DNA of 64,000 nucleotides from Vanrija pseudolonga. Its lineage: Eukaryota; Basidiomycota; Tremellomycetes; Trichosporonales; Trichosporonaceae. A program made the translations under genes and the position numbers. Of the stretch, positions 1-10,041 are shown piece by piece; position 1 is the stretch's first letter; each line of letters starts with the position of its first letter. Below the pieces are notes generated by a model. The model saw nothing but the letters and a program-made list of their open reading frames with translations. It was not told the DNA's origin and ran no database searches. The stretch lies in the NCBI RefSeq assembly GCF_020906515.1, contig NC_085854.1, positions 1,550,001 through 1,614,000 of the forward strand. Direction: 5' to 3'.

Positions 1-1398
1 TCATGATTCGTGTGACCAACCTCCCCGTGCTCATGCTCATTGCACTCTACGAGCGCCAGACGTACAACCAATCGACCCTGTGGGAGCAGATCTGCGACTA
101 CGCAGATCGCTACTTTAGCATCATCTCCTCTGCCAGTGAGTGCCTCGGACGCGACAAGGTTCTGACGACAACCAGCCGGCTTCGAAGGCCTCATTGGCGC
201 TGGAATGGACATCTCGGCCGTGTTTGAGATTGAGCGCGAGTACGGCACCGCCTATATTGACTGGGAGGGCGACGACGACCAGGTCGTCGTCATTGACGGC
301 GAGGAGATCACGACCGATGGGCCAGTGACACCCGTGACTCCCATTACGGGCACGTTAACCGGCTCTGGCGCGATCACCGAATCTCCCGTCCAGACCTCGT
401 TCTCGACCCAAGTCTCGCCACACACCGCCCGGCGGAGGCGTCAGTCCATGAACGGTGCACATGGGCATGGCCATGGACACGGACATTTGGGACATCATCA
501 CGCCCCTTCTCCACACCTGCCACCGGCCGCTCTTCCCCCGGCACCGCTGCCTCGTGTCCGCAGGAATAGCACGCTGTACGGCCCGAGCCCGCTCGCACAG
601 CTGTTTGTTCGCTCGCCAGAGGAAGCAACAAGCGGGCCCCAGCGTCGCGTCACCGTCATGGCTGGGTCTCTACCCGCCACATCCATGGTGCTGCAATCGC
701 CCAGGCGACCACAGCGCGTGTCGCTCGGCCCTCAGGGGGCAGCTCAAGCGCCTCGGGCAGCCCAGATGTCCACGAGTTTAAACGTCAGCAGCGCTCTGGC
801 CTCGCTGGAACACGACGACGTGGATTCGCCAAAGCGCCCTCCTCTTCGCGCCGGCGCCACGGCTACGATCCACGAGGTGTCACAGCCGCCGTCACCCTCG
901 GCCGACGAGAAGCAGCGCCGCAGCGTCCCGTTCCCATCAGCAGAAGAGACCACTGCGGCTGCGCGCCAGCGCGTCGTGTCATTCAAGGAACAGACGTCAC
1001 CGCGCATCCCGCGCACGGCGTCGCTGACGAGAGTGGCGTCGACGGAAGGCACTGCGCGGTCGTCGACGCCGCGCACGCCCAGGTCACAGTCACCGCGCAA
1101 CGTGCCCAACTCTCCGAACCTGGCTGCGCGCAAGGCCGCGCCGTCGCCCGCCAACAGGGTGTGCGCCAAGGCGTCTGAGCTGCTCGAGTCGCAGCAGGCT
1201 GATGCCGAGGCCGCCCGCGACAACGACGACCGCATCGCGTCCATGGAGCTGCGTCAGCGCCGCATCGAGGCCATGCTCGAGCAGCTGGTCGCGAGTCTGG
1301 GCGGCCAGGGCGACAGTGCGATTGATCAACGCGGTGTCGCGATCGGCAGCAGGAATGAGGAGCACTTTGACACGTTTGACGAGTCGGCTGTGGAGTAG
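1..1398 (+). CDS. C-terminal part of a probable TRP/YVC1-like vacuolar cation channel (5' end outside window)
   Basis: The gene enters from the left edge; the ATG at 3 is internal, not a start. Exon ends at 135; a 40-nt GT-AG intron covers 136-175; the last exon runs 176-1398 and keeps frame (GCC, ACC, GGC, TTC across the junction). The first visible residues, RVTNLPVLMLIALYERQ, look like the segment after the last membrane helix of fungal TRP-like (YVC1) channels, which release calcium from the vacuole. That family call is from memory and is moderate. The remaining ~400 residues are a disordered cytosolic tail rich in Ser, Pro, Arg and Ala, with a His/Gly run (HGHGHGHGHLGHHH) and a short predicted coiled coil near the end (ASMELRQRRIEAMLEQL). 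The gene converges on the glyoxalase-like gene 261 bp downstream. Confidence 0.7.
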
Positions 1399-1659
1399 AG
1401 CCCCGAGTGACGGAGCGGTGAGTTTTAGACGTTTGGTTTCATGTGTTGCTTTACTGTATTTCATTATGCTACTGCTCTACTGTGTGATCTGGGGGAGGGA
1501 GGCCAAGGTGGTCGATACAGTGGGGAGGGCGCGGAGTGTCTGGGTTGGTGTGGGGGCTATCGGCTGCCGAAGTGGCAGGGTAGTGGGAGCGCTCAAGTAC
1601 TCTCGCACCCGGCGGCTTCGTCGCCGCACCACGCCGCGGTCGAGCTTGTCGCCTCCGGC

Positions 1660-2079
1660 TTAGGCATCGTACACCGACTCGAACGACTTGAAGCCCTTGA
1701 TCTCGATGGGGTTGCCGCTGGGGTCGCGGAAGAACATGGTCCACTGCTCGCCGGGCTGGCCCTCGAAGCGGACCTGCGGCTCCATGACAAACTCGGTGTT
1801 GGCGGCCTTGAGGCGCTCCGCGAGCGCCTGCCAGTCTGGCAGGAGCAGCACGGCGCCGAGATGCGGCATGGGCACCCAGTGGTCGCCGACCTTGCCCGTG
1901 TTGGTCGTCTTGAAGGGCTCGCCGAGGTGCAGCGAGATCTGGTGCCCGAAGAAGTCAAAGTCGACCCAGGTGTCGGTCGACCGGCCCTCCTTGCACCCGA
2001 GCACGTCCTTGTAGAAGGCGCGCGAGGTCGCGAGGGAGCGCACGTGGTAGGCGAGGTGGAAGAGGGAGCGGGAGGACAT
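1660..2079 (-). CDS. Glyoxalase/VOC-superfamily protein (dioxygenase-like), 139 aa
   Basis: A single exon encodes 139 residues, the usual size of a one-domain VOC (vicinal oxygen chelate) protein. The N-terminal half begins FHLAYHVRSLATSRAFYKDV, a typical first beta-alpha unit with a metal-ligand His, followed by WVDFDFFGHQISLHLG. The second half ends FRDPSGNPIEIKGF, the classic C-terminal VOC strand with the Glu ligand. Such proteins bind a divalent metal and act as lyases, dioxygenases or resistance proteins; the substrate cannot be told from sequence. The reading frame extends upstream without a stop, but the homology starts at the ATG at 2079, so I chose that. It is transcribed divergently from UAP1. 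Confidence 0.85.
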   Translation of the reverse strand: MSSRSLFHLAYHVRSLATSRAFYKDVLGCKEGRSTDTWVDFDFFGHQISLHLGEPFKTTNTGKVGDHWVPMPHLGAVLLLPDWQALAERLKAANTEFVMEPQVRFEGQPGEQWTMFFRDPSGNPIEIKGFKSFESVYDA

Positions 2080-2482
2080 GGCGTGTGTGGGGGCGGGTCG
2101 GTATGGGGGTTGTTGAGAAAACGACGTGCAGGTTATAAGCGCCGGCTCGAGTCGTGCGTGTGGAGAGGAAGGAGAAAGCACAAGATTGATTCGGCCCGTT
2201 GCCGCCGGAGAAGTCCGACTCGCCTGCGGCCACTGGCCCGCTGGATCGGGCGCGCTGTCGGCTTTCAACGCGACGACATAGGGCGGGGTTAAAGCCGAGT
2301 GAAGCGATAGTAGCTGGGGGGTGGATTGGGGGGCGAGTGTAGGTGCGAGGGTAGCGAGCAAAGGCAGAGGCAGCGGCTCTGCTAGCTGGTGGTGGGTCGT
2401 TTGGCTGACGGACAGCCCACACCTCATTGCATCTTACGCTTTACCTTTGCTTCGGCTGATCGGCTGATCGGCCCAAGCTCAA

Positions 2483-2499
2483 CACGTGCCCCCCACGTG
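2483..2499. promoter_or_regulatory. Paired CACGTG E-boxes
   Basis: Two perfect CACGTG palindromes lie at 2483-2488 and 2494-2499, 11 bp start to start, about 400 bp upstream of the VOC gene start. CACGTG is the core bound by Cbf1-type and other bHLH factors; which factor binds here is inference. The same paired arrangement recurs in two other divergent promoters of this window. Confidence 0.45.
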
Positions 2500-2636
2500 C
2501 TCTGGATTTGATGGATTTATGGATTTGAGTTATAGGGACGGGCGGTTAGGCGCGATGCGTGCCAGGCTCAGCTCAGCGCTCAGCGCTCAGCCACAAGGCG
2601 ATCTACTCCCGCTGCTGGCGTCGTGAGGCGGCGCTG

Positions 2637-2652
2637 CTGGCTGGCTGGCTGG
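2637..2652. repeat. CTGG tetranucleotide microsatellite
   Basis: Four perfect CTGG units, followed by a GGCACTGGC duplication. Confidence 0.8.
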
Positions 2653-3593
2653 CGGCACTGGCGGCACTGGCAGGCTGGCGCCTCGCCGAGGGAAGGGATG
2701 GCTGGGAGAGCTGTGCGCGGGCGCTGCACCACGCCCACCACCGCACCACCACGGCTACCACCCTGCGCGCGTCGTGCTCCTCCTTGCTGGCGTGCCCAAT
2801 CTGAGACGTCGCCTTAATGCGCTGGTGGCCGTCGGTTGCCCTGAGCCGCGAGAAAGCACAACGAACGGTACTAGGCAGGCAGGCCCACCACTGTGCACAG
2901 GCATGCAATCGTGCTGGGCGGTGCGAAGTGCACCGTTTCGACTACGCCCCGAAACAAGACCACTACGGCAACGGTGACTGAGATCGCTGCTGCTACACTG
3001 CTCGCTCCCACCACCACCAGCCAGCTACACGCCACGCCCCGCGCCTCTTGCTCACGCCCAGACCACTGCAAATCAATCAATCACGCTCGCTCGCATCGCA
3101 TCATCGCCATTGCGCCCAGACTTGTGCACGAGCCCGCTCCCCTACGACGCGCCCGCCCGCCCGCATTCCGGCTCCCAACTTTTCGACCACTGCAGCAACC
3201 ACACTACCCCTTGTTGATTCGCCCTCACCTTCCCTCGGCTCATCACGCCCCTTAGCCCCTCGCCTCCCTCGTCGTCCCTCCTGCTCCCTCCCTCGTCCCC
3301 CCCGAACTTTCCCTTGTTCCACCCTTGCCTCGCCTTGACTTTGACTTTGGCTGGACAGCACATACACACACATCGACGACGACACTGCTTGCGACGACTT
3401 TGGACACTTTCATCTCACACGTTCACACATCTTCTCCACAACAACACACCCAACAACCCTTTTGTGGCTGTCTCACACTCAGCGCCCATCGTCACAGCAT
3501 CGCCTCACACCCACACCCACTACACGTTTATAAACACATCTCTCATCTGTAGCCCGTAGCCCCCTCCCCCCTCCTCCACAACACCTCACCACC

Positions 3594-5249
3594 ATGACCG
3601 TCGCAAACGGCACTGTCAAGGTCAACGTCTCGAACCTCAAGGCCATCTACGAGGACGCCGGCCAGGGCCACGTCTTCAACTTCTGGGACAAGCTCACTCC
3701 CCTCGAGCAGGCCCAGCTCGCCGAGCAGCTGGCCTCGATCGACGTCAACCGCGTCAACCGTATCTACCGCAACGCCGTCGCAGCCGAGGCTCCCGTTACG
3801 CCCCTCGTCGAGACGCCCCAGGAGGTCCCCTCGGACGGTCTCCACCCGCCCAACCTCCTCGCGCTCGACAAGTCGCGTTCGCCCTCGCCCGCGCCCGTGC
3901 CCGAGCCCGTCCTCCCCCTCCCCCAGAGCGCGTGCGCGACCGTCATTGACAACGCCGAGGACGTGGCACGCTGGCGCGCTACTGGCCTCCAGGCCATTGC
4001 CAACAACGAGGTCGCCGTCCTGCTCCTTGCTGGTGGCCAGGGCACCCGCCTCGGCTCGTCCCACCCCAAGGGCATGTACGACATCCAGCTCCCCTCGCAC
4101 AAGTCGCTGTTCGAGTACCAGGCCGGCCGTATTGCTCGCCTCGAGGCTGTCGCCGCCGCCGCCACCGGTAAGAACGCCAAGGACGTCAAGATCCGCTGGT
4201 ATGTCATGACCTCGGGTCCTACTCGCACCGAGACCGAGGCCTACTTTGAGAGCAAGAACTGGTTCGGCCTTGGCCAGGACAGTGTCATCTTCTTGGAGCA
4301 GGGTGAGTAGTGGCGCTGGGGCGCTGGCTGGGGCGTTCGGGGGGCTTGCTTTGCTGACACGCACACAGGTGTTCTCCCTGCTCTCTCCAACGACGGCAAG
4401 CTGCTGCTTGCGACTCCCTCGAGCCTCTCGGTTGCCCCTGACGGAAACGGTGGCCTCTACGCCGCCCTCCGTAAGCCACTCAGCCCCGACTCGGACCTCA
4501 CCGTCCTTTCCGACCTTGACAACCGCGGTATCAAGTTTGTCCACGTTTACGGTGTCGACAACTGCCTCGTCAAGGTTGCCGACCCCATCTTCATCGGTGC
4601 CAACATTGAGCGTCAGGCTGCCTGCGGCGCCAAGGTTGTCCGCAAGCACCTTCCCGCCGAGTCGGTCGGTGTCCTTGCCCTCAAGGGCGGTGCCTTCAGC
4701 GTCGTCGAGTACTCTGAGCTCTCGCGCGAGAAGGCCGAGCAGCTCGACGAGACTGGTCGCCTCGCTTTCTGGGCCGGCAACATTGTCAACCACTTCTACA
4801 CGACCGAGTTCCTCCACTCGATCGAGGCCATGGAGCGCAAGATGGCCTTCCACATTGCCCGCAAGAAGATTGCCCACGTCGACGTTGCGACTGGCGAGAC
4901 CATCAAGCCTTCTACCCCCAACGGCATGAAGCTCGAGCTCTTCGTCTTTGACGTCTTCCCCTTCACCTCGTCCCTCTCGGTCATCGAGGTCGACCGTGCC
5001 GAGGAGTTCTCGCCCCTCAAGAACGCCCCTGGTTCCAAGACTGACGGCCCTGAGACGTCGCGCCGTGACCTCCTCGCCCAGCAGCGCCGCTGGCTCGAGG
5101 CTGCTGGTGCCACTGTCGCCGAGGACGCCGAGGTCGAGGTCACTCCCGAGATCACCTACGGCGGCGAGGCCCTCGAGTTTGTCGCTGGCAAGCACATTGC
5201 CCGCTCGGGTGTCATGTCGTCGCCTGCCGAGCTCGCTGCTCTTCTCTAA
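3594..5249 (+). CDS. UAP1: UDP-N-acetylglucosamine pyrophosphorylase, 529 aa
   Basis: Makes UDP-GlcNAc from UTP and GlcNAc-1-phosphate in the cytosol, the precursor for chitin, N-glycans and GPI anchors. Exon 1 is 3594-4302, intron 4303-4368 (66 nt), exon 2 4369-5249; total 530 codons including stop, a normal family length. The nucleotide-binding signature LLAGGQGTRLGSSHPKGMYD lies at about residues 144-163. Further family blocks follow: the uridine-binding YGVDNCLVKVADPIFIG and, near the end, NGMKLELFVFDVFPF. The splice junction rebuilds FLEQGVLPALSNDGK. The start ATG sits in a good context (CACCACCATGACC) after a long pyrimidine-rich leader. Codon use is strongly GC3-biased, suggesting high expression. 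Confidence 0.97.
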
Positions 5250-5608
5250 GTTTAGCAAAACCTTGACGGTCACCCATCCCTTCAACGAACACTATAGCGC
5301 AGTTCCTAATCCTGGGGCTGCTTGCCTGGGCCAGCCCCTCTCACAATCATGGACACTTGGATGGTGGCACTACGAATATCTCTCTCACGCTGCATTATGT
5401 ACATAGGCCTTGCGGGCATGCATCATTGTCCTTAGAAAGGGGTTTGTGGAACCGAGCTGCAGGTGCGAGGCGCCACGCACCAACGGCCGCCACAACACAA
5501 GAGCTCAGATCACCTTGCCACTAATCCACACCCATGTCATGACTTCATGATGCACCCTCAAGATGGCACGCCTAACGTACACGCTATCTGCATCTAGATG
5601 GTGGTCGT
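5250..5608. other. Convergent intergenic region between UAP1 and ARC1
   Basis: About 360 bp of 3' flanks. I see no gene, repeat or structured element here. Confidence 0.6.
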
Positions 5609-6876
5609 CTACGAGAGGCTGGCGCCGGCAAACGACTTGGCCTTGCAGACGCCGTCCTTTGTGCGGATGCGGTGGACCGTCTTGGTCTCGGGGTCGGTCC
5701 AGACGGCCTCGAGGTTGTCGAGGGTGGAGAAGTTGGGCTGGATGGTCTCGAACACCTTCTTCTTGGGGTTGAGCTGGGGCTCGGGGGTGGCGTCTGCGGT
5801 GGTGGTCAGCGTTGTCGTCAGCTGCGTCTCGTCGACTCACTCTCGTACTTCTCGCCCTCAAAGTAGACGCGGTCTCCGGCCTGCGCACCGGCAGGGGGGA
5901 GAACAAACTCGACGCCACCGTCCTTGCCGTCCTTTGACGACGCGCAGAGAAGCATGGCAAACGACTTGACACCGCGCATGGTCACGGGCTTGAGGTTGCA
6001 CACGACAATGATGGTAGCGCCGCGGATCTCGTCCTCGGTCATGTACTTGACCAGACCGGAGCACACGGTTCGTGGCTCGGCCTCTCCGACGTCAATCGAC
6101 TCGACGTAGAGCGAGTCGGCATCGGGGTGGCGCTTGACTGCGGTGGGTTAGAATCGAGCACCAAACCAAACCCACCGTCAAGGACCTTGCCGACACGCAG
6201 GTCGATCATGGAGGGGAGCGGGCCAGTGGGCTCGGCAGCAGCGGGGGCGGCCTTGGGGGCCTTCTCCTTCTTCTCCTTCTTCTCCTTCTTCTTGCCCTCG
6301 GGAACGGCAGCGGCAGCGGCACCCTCAGCAGCGGGCGCGGCGGCCTTGTCCTTCTTCTCCTTCTTGCCCTCAGCGGCGGCGGGGGTAGCGTCGCCAGCGG
6401 CGGCCTTGTCCTTCTTCTCCTTCTTCACCTTGGGGGCAGGAGCGGCACGGGGAGGGGCGGGCAGGGACGAGACGTCGACGTCGACGGGGGGGAAGGCGTT
6501 GGGGAGCTCCTTCTGCGCGGCGTGGACAGCGGGCAGGTCCTGCACGTGCAGGAAGTAGCGGAGCACGGCGGGGTGCTCGGGGTGCTGGCCAGCCGGGGCA
6601 CCAGCAACGGCGGGGTGGAGGCGAGCGTACAGGTCAACGTCGGCGGTGGAGGGCGAGTTGCCGACGAGGTAGGTGAGCGGGGTGAGCTTGTCGTTCAGGG
6701 ACTGGGGGTGTCAGCAATGGGCTGTGCGAGGCCGCTACCCTCACCTTCAAGTTGGAGGCGATGGAGGCAACCTCGGACGTCGCCTTGGCGATCGCCGCCT
6801 GCTCCTTGTCGCCGGCGCCGGCGAGGGCAGGGTCGGCCTTCTGGGCAGCCGCCACGAACTGGGCAATGTCGGACAT
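5609..6876 (-). CDS. ARC1: ARC1-like tRNA-binding cofactor (EMAPII/G4p1 family), 379 aa
   Basis: Cofactor that binds tRNA and, in yeast, methionyl- and glutamyl-tRNA synthetases. Exons on the minus strand: 6876-6745, 6701-6176, 6137-5841, 5793-5609; introns of 43, 38 and 47 nt. Domain order is family-typical: an N-terminal GST-C-like region (SLNDKLTPLTYLVGNS), a Lys/Ala-rich linker with repeated KKEKKDKAAA blocks at about residues 130-205, then an OB-fold tRNA-binding domain starting MIDLRVGKVLDVKRHPDADS and including EPRTVCSGLVKYM, ending in the EMAPII-like C-terminal extension PKKKVFETIQPNF. The conserved start is the ATG at 6876, but the frame stays open upstream to an ATG at 6963 that would add a mitochondrial-like presequence (see findings). 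Divergent from SUP35, so two translation genes share a promoter. Confidence 0.93.
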
Positions 6877-7255
6877 GGCGCGGATAAAGGGGATGCGGGC
6901 TGGCCGAAGGGTGAGAGTTGCGCTTCGAGTCGTTGATGAGAACAGGCCGGGAGCGAGACGCATGCACCTGTGCTGGTGTGTTGTGATGGAGCAGGCGAGC
7001 GAGCTGTTGGCGGCTCCGAAATGTCTAGAGAACAATGACTCTGGAAACTCAGTCGACCACAAGACTCGACCTGAAACTGAAAATGATGTGGAAATTTCTT
7101 ATCACACTCCAACCCCCTCGCTGTGTGACGGTGGCGGCCTGGCTTTGACGTTTTCATCGACGGCTGCACAAAGGTGGATCATTTCCCGTGCAGCTCCCAT
7201 CTCCCCCATCTCTCTTACTCATCTCATTCCAAAACCAGACAGCAACCCCCCCACA
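6877..7255. promoter_or_regulatory. Bidirectional promoter region of ARC1 and SUP35
   Basis: A 379-bp head-to-head gap. It holds the in-frame upstream extension of ARC1 (to 6963) and a pyrimidine-rich leader before the SUP35 ATG. I recognise no specific factor sites. Confidence 0.5.
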
Positions 7256-9579
7256 ATGTCTGGACAGCCCCCCTTCAACCCCGGCGCCTTCGAGTTCCGT
7301 CCCGGCAACGCATTTGTCCCCCGCAACCAGCAGCAGCAGCAGGGACAGCCCGGCCAGCAGCAGCAGCAGGACCCGTACGGCCAGTACGGCGGCCAGCCTT
7401 ACGGCCAGCAGCAGGGCTACCCCCAGTACGGCGGCTACGGCCAGCAGCAGCAGCAGCAGTACGGAGGATACCAGGGCTACCAGCAGCAGCAGGGTGGATA
7501 CCAGGGCTATCCCCAGCAGGGCGGCGCTCCCCAGCAGCGCGCGTACCAGCCCCAGCAGCGATCAGTGCAGGGCTTCCAGCCGCCGAGCTTTGGTGATGCC
7601 GGCAAGCCCGTTTCGCTCAGCATTGGTGGCGGCGCGCCCAAGCCCGCGCCGTCGCTCTCGATCGGTGGTGGTGCCCCCAAGCCTGCCCCATCGCTGTCCA
7701 TCGGCGGTGCGAAGCCCGCTCCGTCGCTGAACATTGGCGGTGCTAAGCCTGCCCCGTCGCTCAACATTGGTGGCGCAAAGCCCGCTCCGTCGCTCTCCAT
7801 CGGCGGTGCCAAGCCCGCTCCCTCGCTCAGCATCGGCGGTGGTGCGCCCAAGGCCGCGCCCTCGCTCTCCATCGGCAAGAAGGCCGAGGCTCCCAAGGCT
7901 GCCGAGCCCAAGGCCGCCGCTCCCAAGGAGGAGGAGGCCGCCCCCAAGGCGCCTACTCCCAAGCCTGAGGCCCCCAAGGTCGAGGAGGTGAAGGCTGCCC
8001 CCGCCCCCACCCCCGCACCCGTCGCCCCCTCCCCTGCCGTGTCTACCCCCGCTGCCACCTCGGGCACCTCGACCCCCAACTTCAGCAAGGTCTCGGCCAA
8101 GAACGATGCCGAGGCCGTCGCCCGCGAGCAGGAGGCTGCTGGTGCCGACGCTCTCCGTGACCTGTACGGCGGTGACGTTGTTGACCCCAACGTCAAGCAG
8201 CACCTCAACATCATCTTCACCGGTCACGTCGACGCCGGCAAGTCTACCTGCGGTGGTCAGCTCATGTACCTCACCGGCGCCGTCGACAAGCGTACCATGG
8301 AGAAGTACGAGCAGGAGGCCAAGGCTGCTGGTCGTGAGACGTGGTACCTGTCCTGGGCTCTTGACCAGAACAAGGAGGAGCGTGCCAAGGGCAAGACGAT
8401 TGAGGTCGGTCGCGCCTACTTTGAGACCGATGTCCGTCGCTACACCATCCTCGACGCTCCTGGCCACAAGACGTTTGTGCCCAACATGATTCAGGGTGCC
8501 GCTCAGGCCGATGTCGCCCTCCTCGTCCTCTCGGCTCGTAAGGGCGAGTTTGAGACTGGTTTCGAGCGTGACGGCCAGACTCGCGAGCACGCAATGCTCA
8601 TCAAGAACAATGGTATCAACAAGCTCATTGTTCTCGTCAACAAGATGGACGACACGACTGTGCAGTGGGACAAGGGACGGTGAGTGTAGAGGCGATGTGG
8701 CAGGCAGCAGCCACTAACTTGCTCAGCTACGATGAGATTTGCAACAAGATCACCCCCTTCCTCAAGGGTATCGGCTTCAACCCCAAGAACGACCTCACCT
8801 TCATCCCCGTGTCGGCTCAGATGGGTCAGAACATGAAGGACCGCATCAGCAAGAAGGTTGCTCCTTGGTACGAGGGCCCCTCTCTCCTCGAGTTCCTTGA
8901 CTCGATGAAGATCCTTGACCGTGACATCAACGCTCCCTTCATGCTTCCCGTCTCGGAGAAGTACAACGAGCTCGGCACAATGGTCATGGGCAAGGTCGAG
9001 TCGGGCCGCGTCAAGAAGGGCGACAGCCTCTTGCTCATGCCCAACAAGGTCTCGGTTGAAGTCGCCGCCATCTACACTGAGACTGCCGAGGAGATGGAGC
9101 AGGCCTTCTGCGGTGATAACATCCGTATCCGTCTTCGTGGTCTCACCGACGACGACGTCCAGCCCGGTTACGTCCTCACCTCGCCTTCCAAGCCCGTCCA
9201 CGCCGTCACGTCGTTCAAGGCCGACCTTTCCATCATCGAGACCAAGAACATTATCTGCGGTGGTTACTCGTGCATTCTCCACGTCCACACTCTTTCCGAG
9301 GAGGTCACTCTTACGGCGCTTCTCCACTACTACGACAAGAAGACCAAGAGGAAGTCCAGGAAGCCCCCTCAGTTCGCCAAGGTGGGCATGCTCGTCTCGG
9401 TCATCATCGAGACAGCGGCGCCTATTTGCATTGAGCGCTGGGAGGACTACAAGATGCTGGGCCGCTTCTCTCTGCGAGACGAGGGACGAACTGTTGCCAT
9501 TGGCAAGGTCACCAAGCTGCTCACTGGCGCTGGTGGTGACGACCTTCCTGACGTTGCCAAGCTGTCTGTCAAGGCCTAA
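7256..9579 (+). CDS. SUP35: Translation termination factor eRF3 (Sup35), 758 aa
   Basis: GTPase that works with eRF1 to end translation. Exons 7256-8679 and 8727-9579; the 47-nt intron splits an Arg codon. Three parts are visible. Residues 1-115 are a Gln/Tyr/Gly-rich, prion-like N domain that opens with a PAM2-like motif (FNPGAFEFRP, residues 7-16). Residues ~117-208 are eight copies of a Lys-Pro-Ala-Pro-Ser-Leu-Ser-Ile-Gly-Gly type repeat, followed by a Lys/Glu/Ala/Pro middle region. From about residue 315 comes the EF1A-like core: GHVDAGKST (G1), DAPGHKTFVPNM (G3), VNKMD (G4), then two beta-barrel domains ending at KLSVKA. The chosen ATG follows CCACA and starts the conserved PAM2 region; the frame extends further upstream but looks non-coding. 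Confidence 0.97.
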
Positions 9580-10041
9580 GTCGTCGCATCTTTGTAAAAT
9601 ACCCTAGTGCTCGAGACGTCCCCCTCAACCATCTGCATGTATTCTCGTCCAGAGTCGAGCGGAGGCAAATTGGTACATTTCTCCTTCAGGGTCCAAGAGC
9701 ACAAGGTGACTGGAACGAGGAGGGAGACGCGTAAAGGGGAGCGCGTCGCGCTTGAAAAAAGCCCCCGTTACGGCGGCGGGCGCGGCGGCGGCAGCGGCGC
9801 GACATGCGAACCTGGCAGCCACGCGCGTTCATTTACTTTTGTCCCTAGTTAGGCATGAACAGACTCTTTCGCACCCCTCTCTCTTCTCCAACCACCCTCA
9901 CTCACCTCAACCCTCGTCCATCTCACATCAACTGCGTCACGACTGCACGAGCATCATAGCAGTAGCATCCACGACATCGCAGTGACCTAGCCCCCCTCGC
10001 CCCTCTTCTCTCCTCCTTGTCCACCGACCCCATCGCCCACA
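9580..10041. other. Intergenic region between SUP35 and MCM7
   Basis: 462 bp holding the SUP35 3' end and the MCM7 promoter. A GC-rich stretch (9765-9830) contains GCGCGT-type repeats and one perfect MluI box, listed separately. No gene seen. Confidence 0.6.
9727..9732. promoter_or_regulatory. MluI cell-cycle box (ACGCGT) upstream of MCM7
   Basis: A perfect ACGCGT lies 310 bp upstream of the MCM7 ATG, with a one-base variant ACGCGC at 9821. In fungi this is the MBF (Mbp1-Swi6) site driving G1/S genes, and MCM genes are classical targets, so the placement is meaningful although a single 6-mer is weak evidence. Confidence 0.45.

Larger units (their letters stand above)
2080..3593. other. Intergenic region, shared 5' region of the VOC gene and UAP1
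   Basis: No convincing gene is visible in 1.5 kb. The part next to UAP1 (about 3190-3590) is strongly pyrimidine-rich on the plus strand, typical of a fungal promoter and 5' leader. A paired CACGTG element and a CTGG microsatellite are listed separately. The short reading frames here have no recognisable composition or start context. Confidence 0.6.

Noticed and set aside
3543-5285. 580-codon minus-strand frame opposite UAP1
   Set aside because: Antisense shadow: strong GC3 bias in the real gene removes stop codons on the other strand. No family resemblance.
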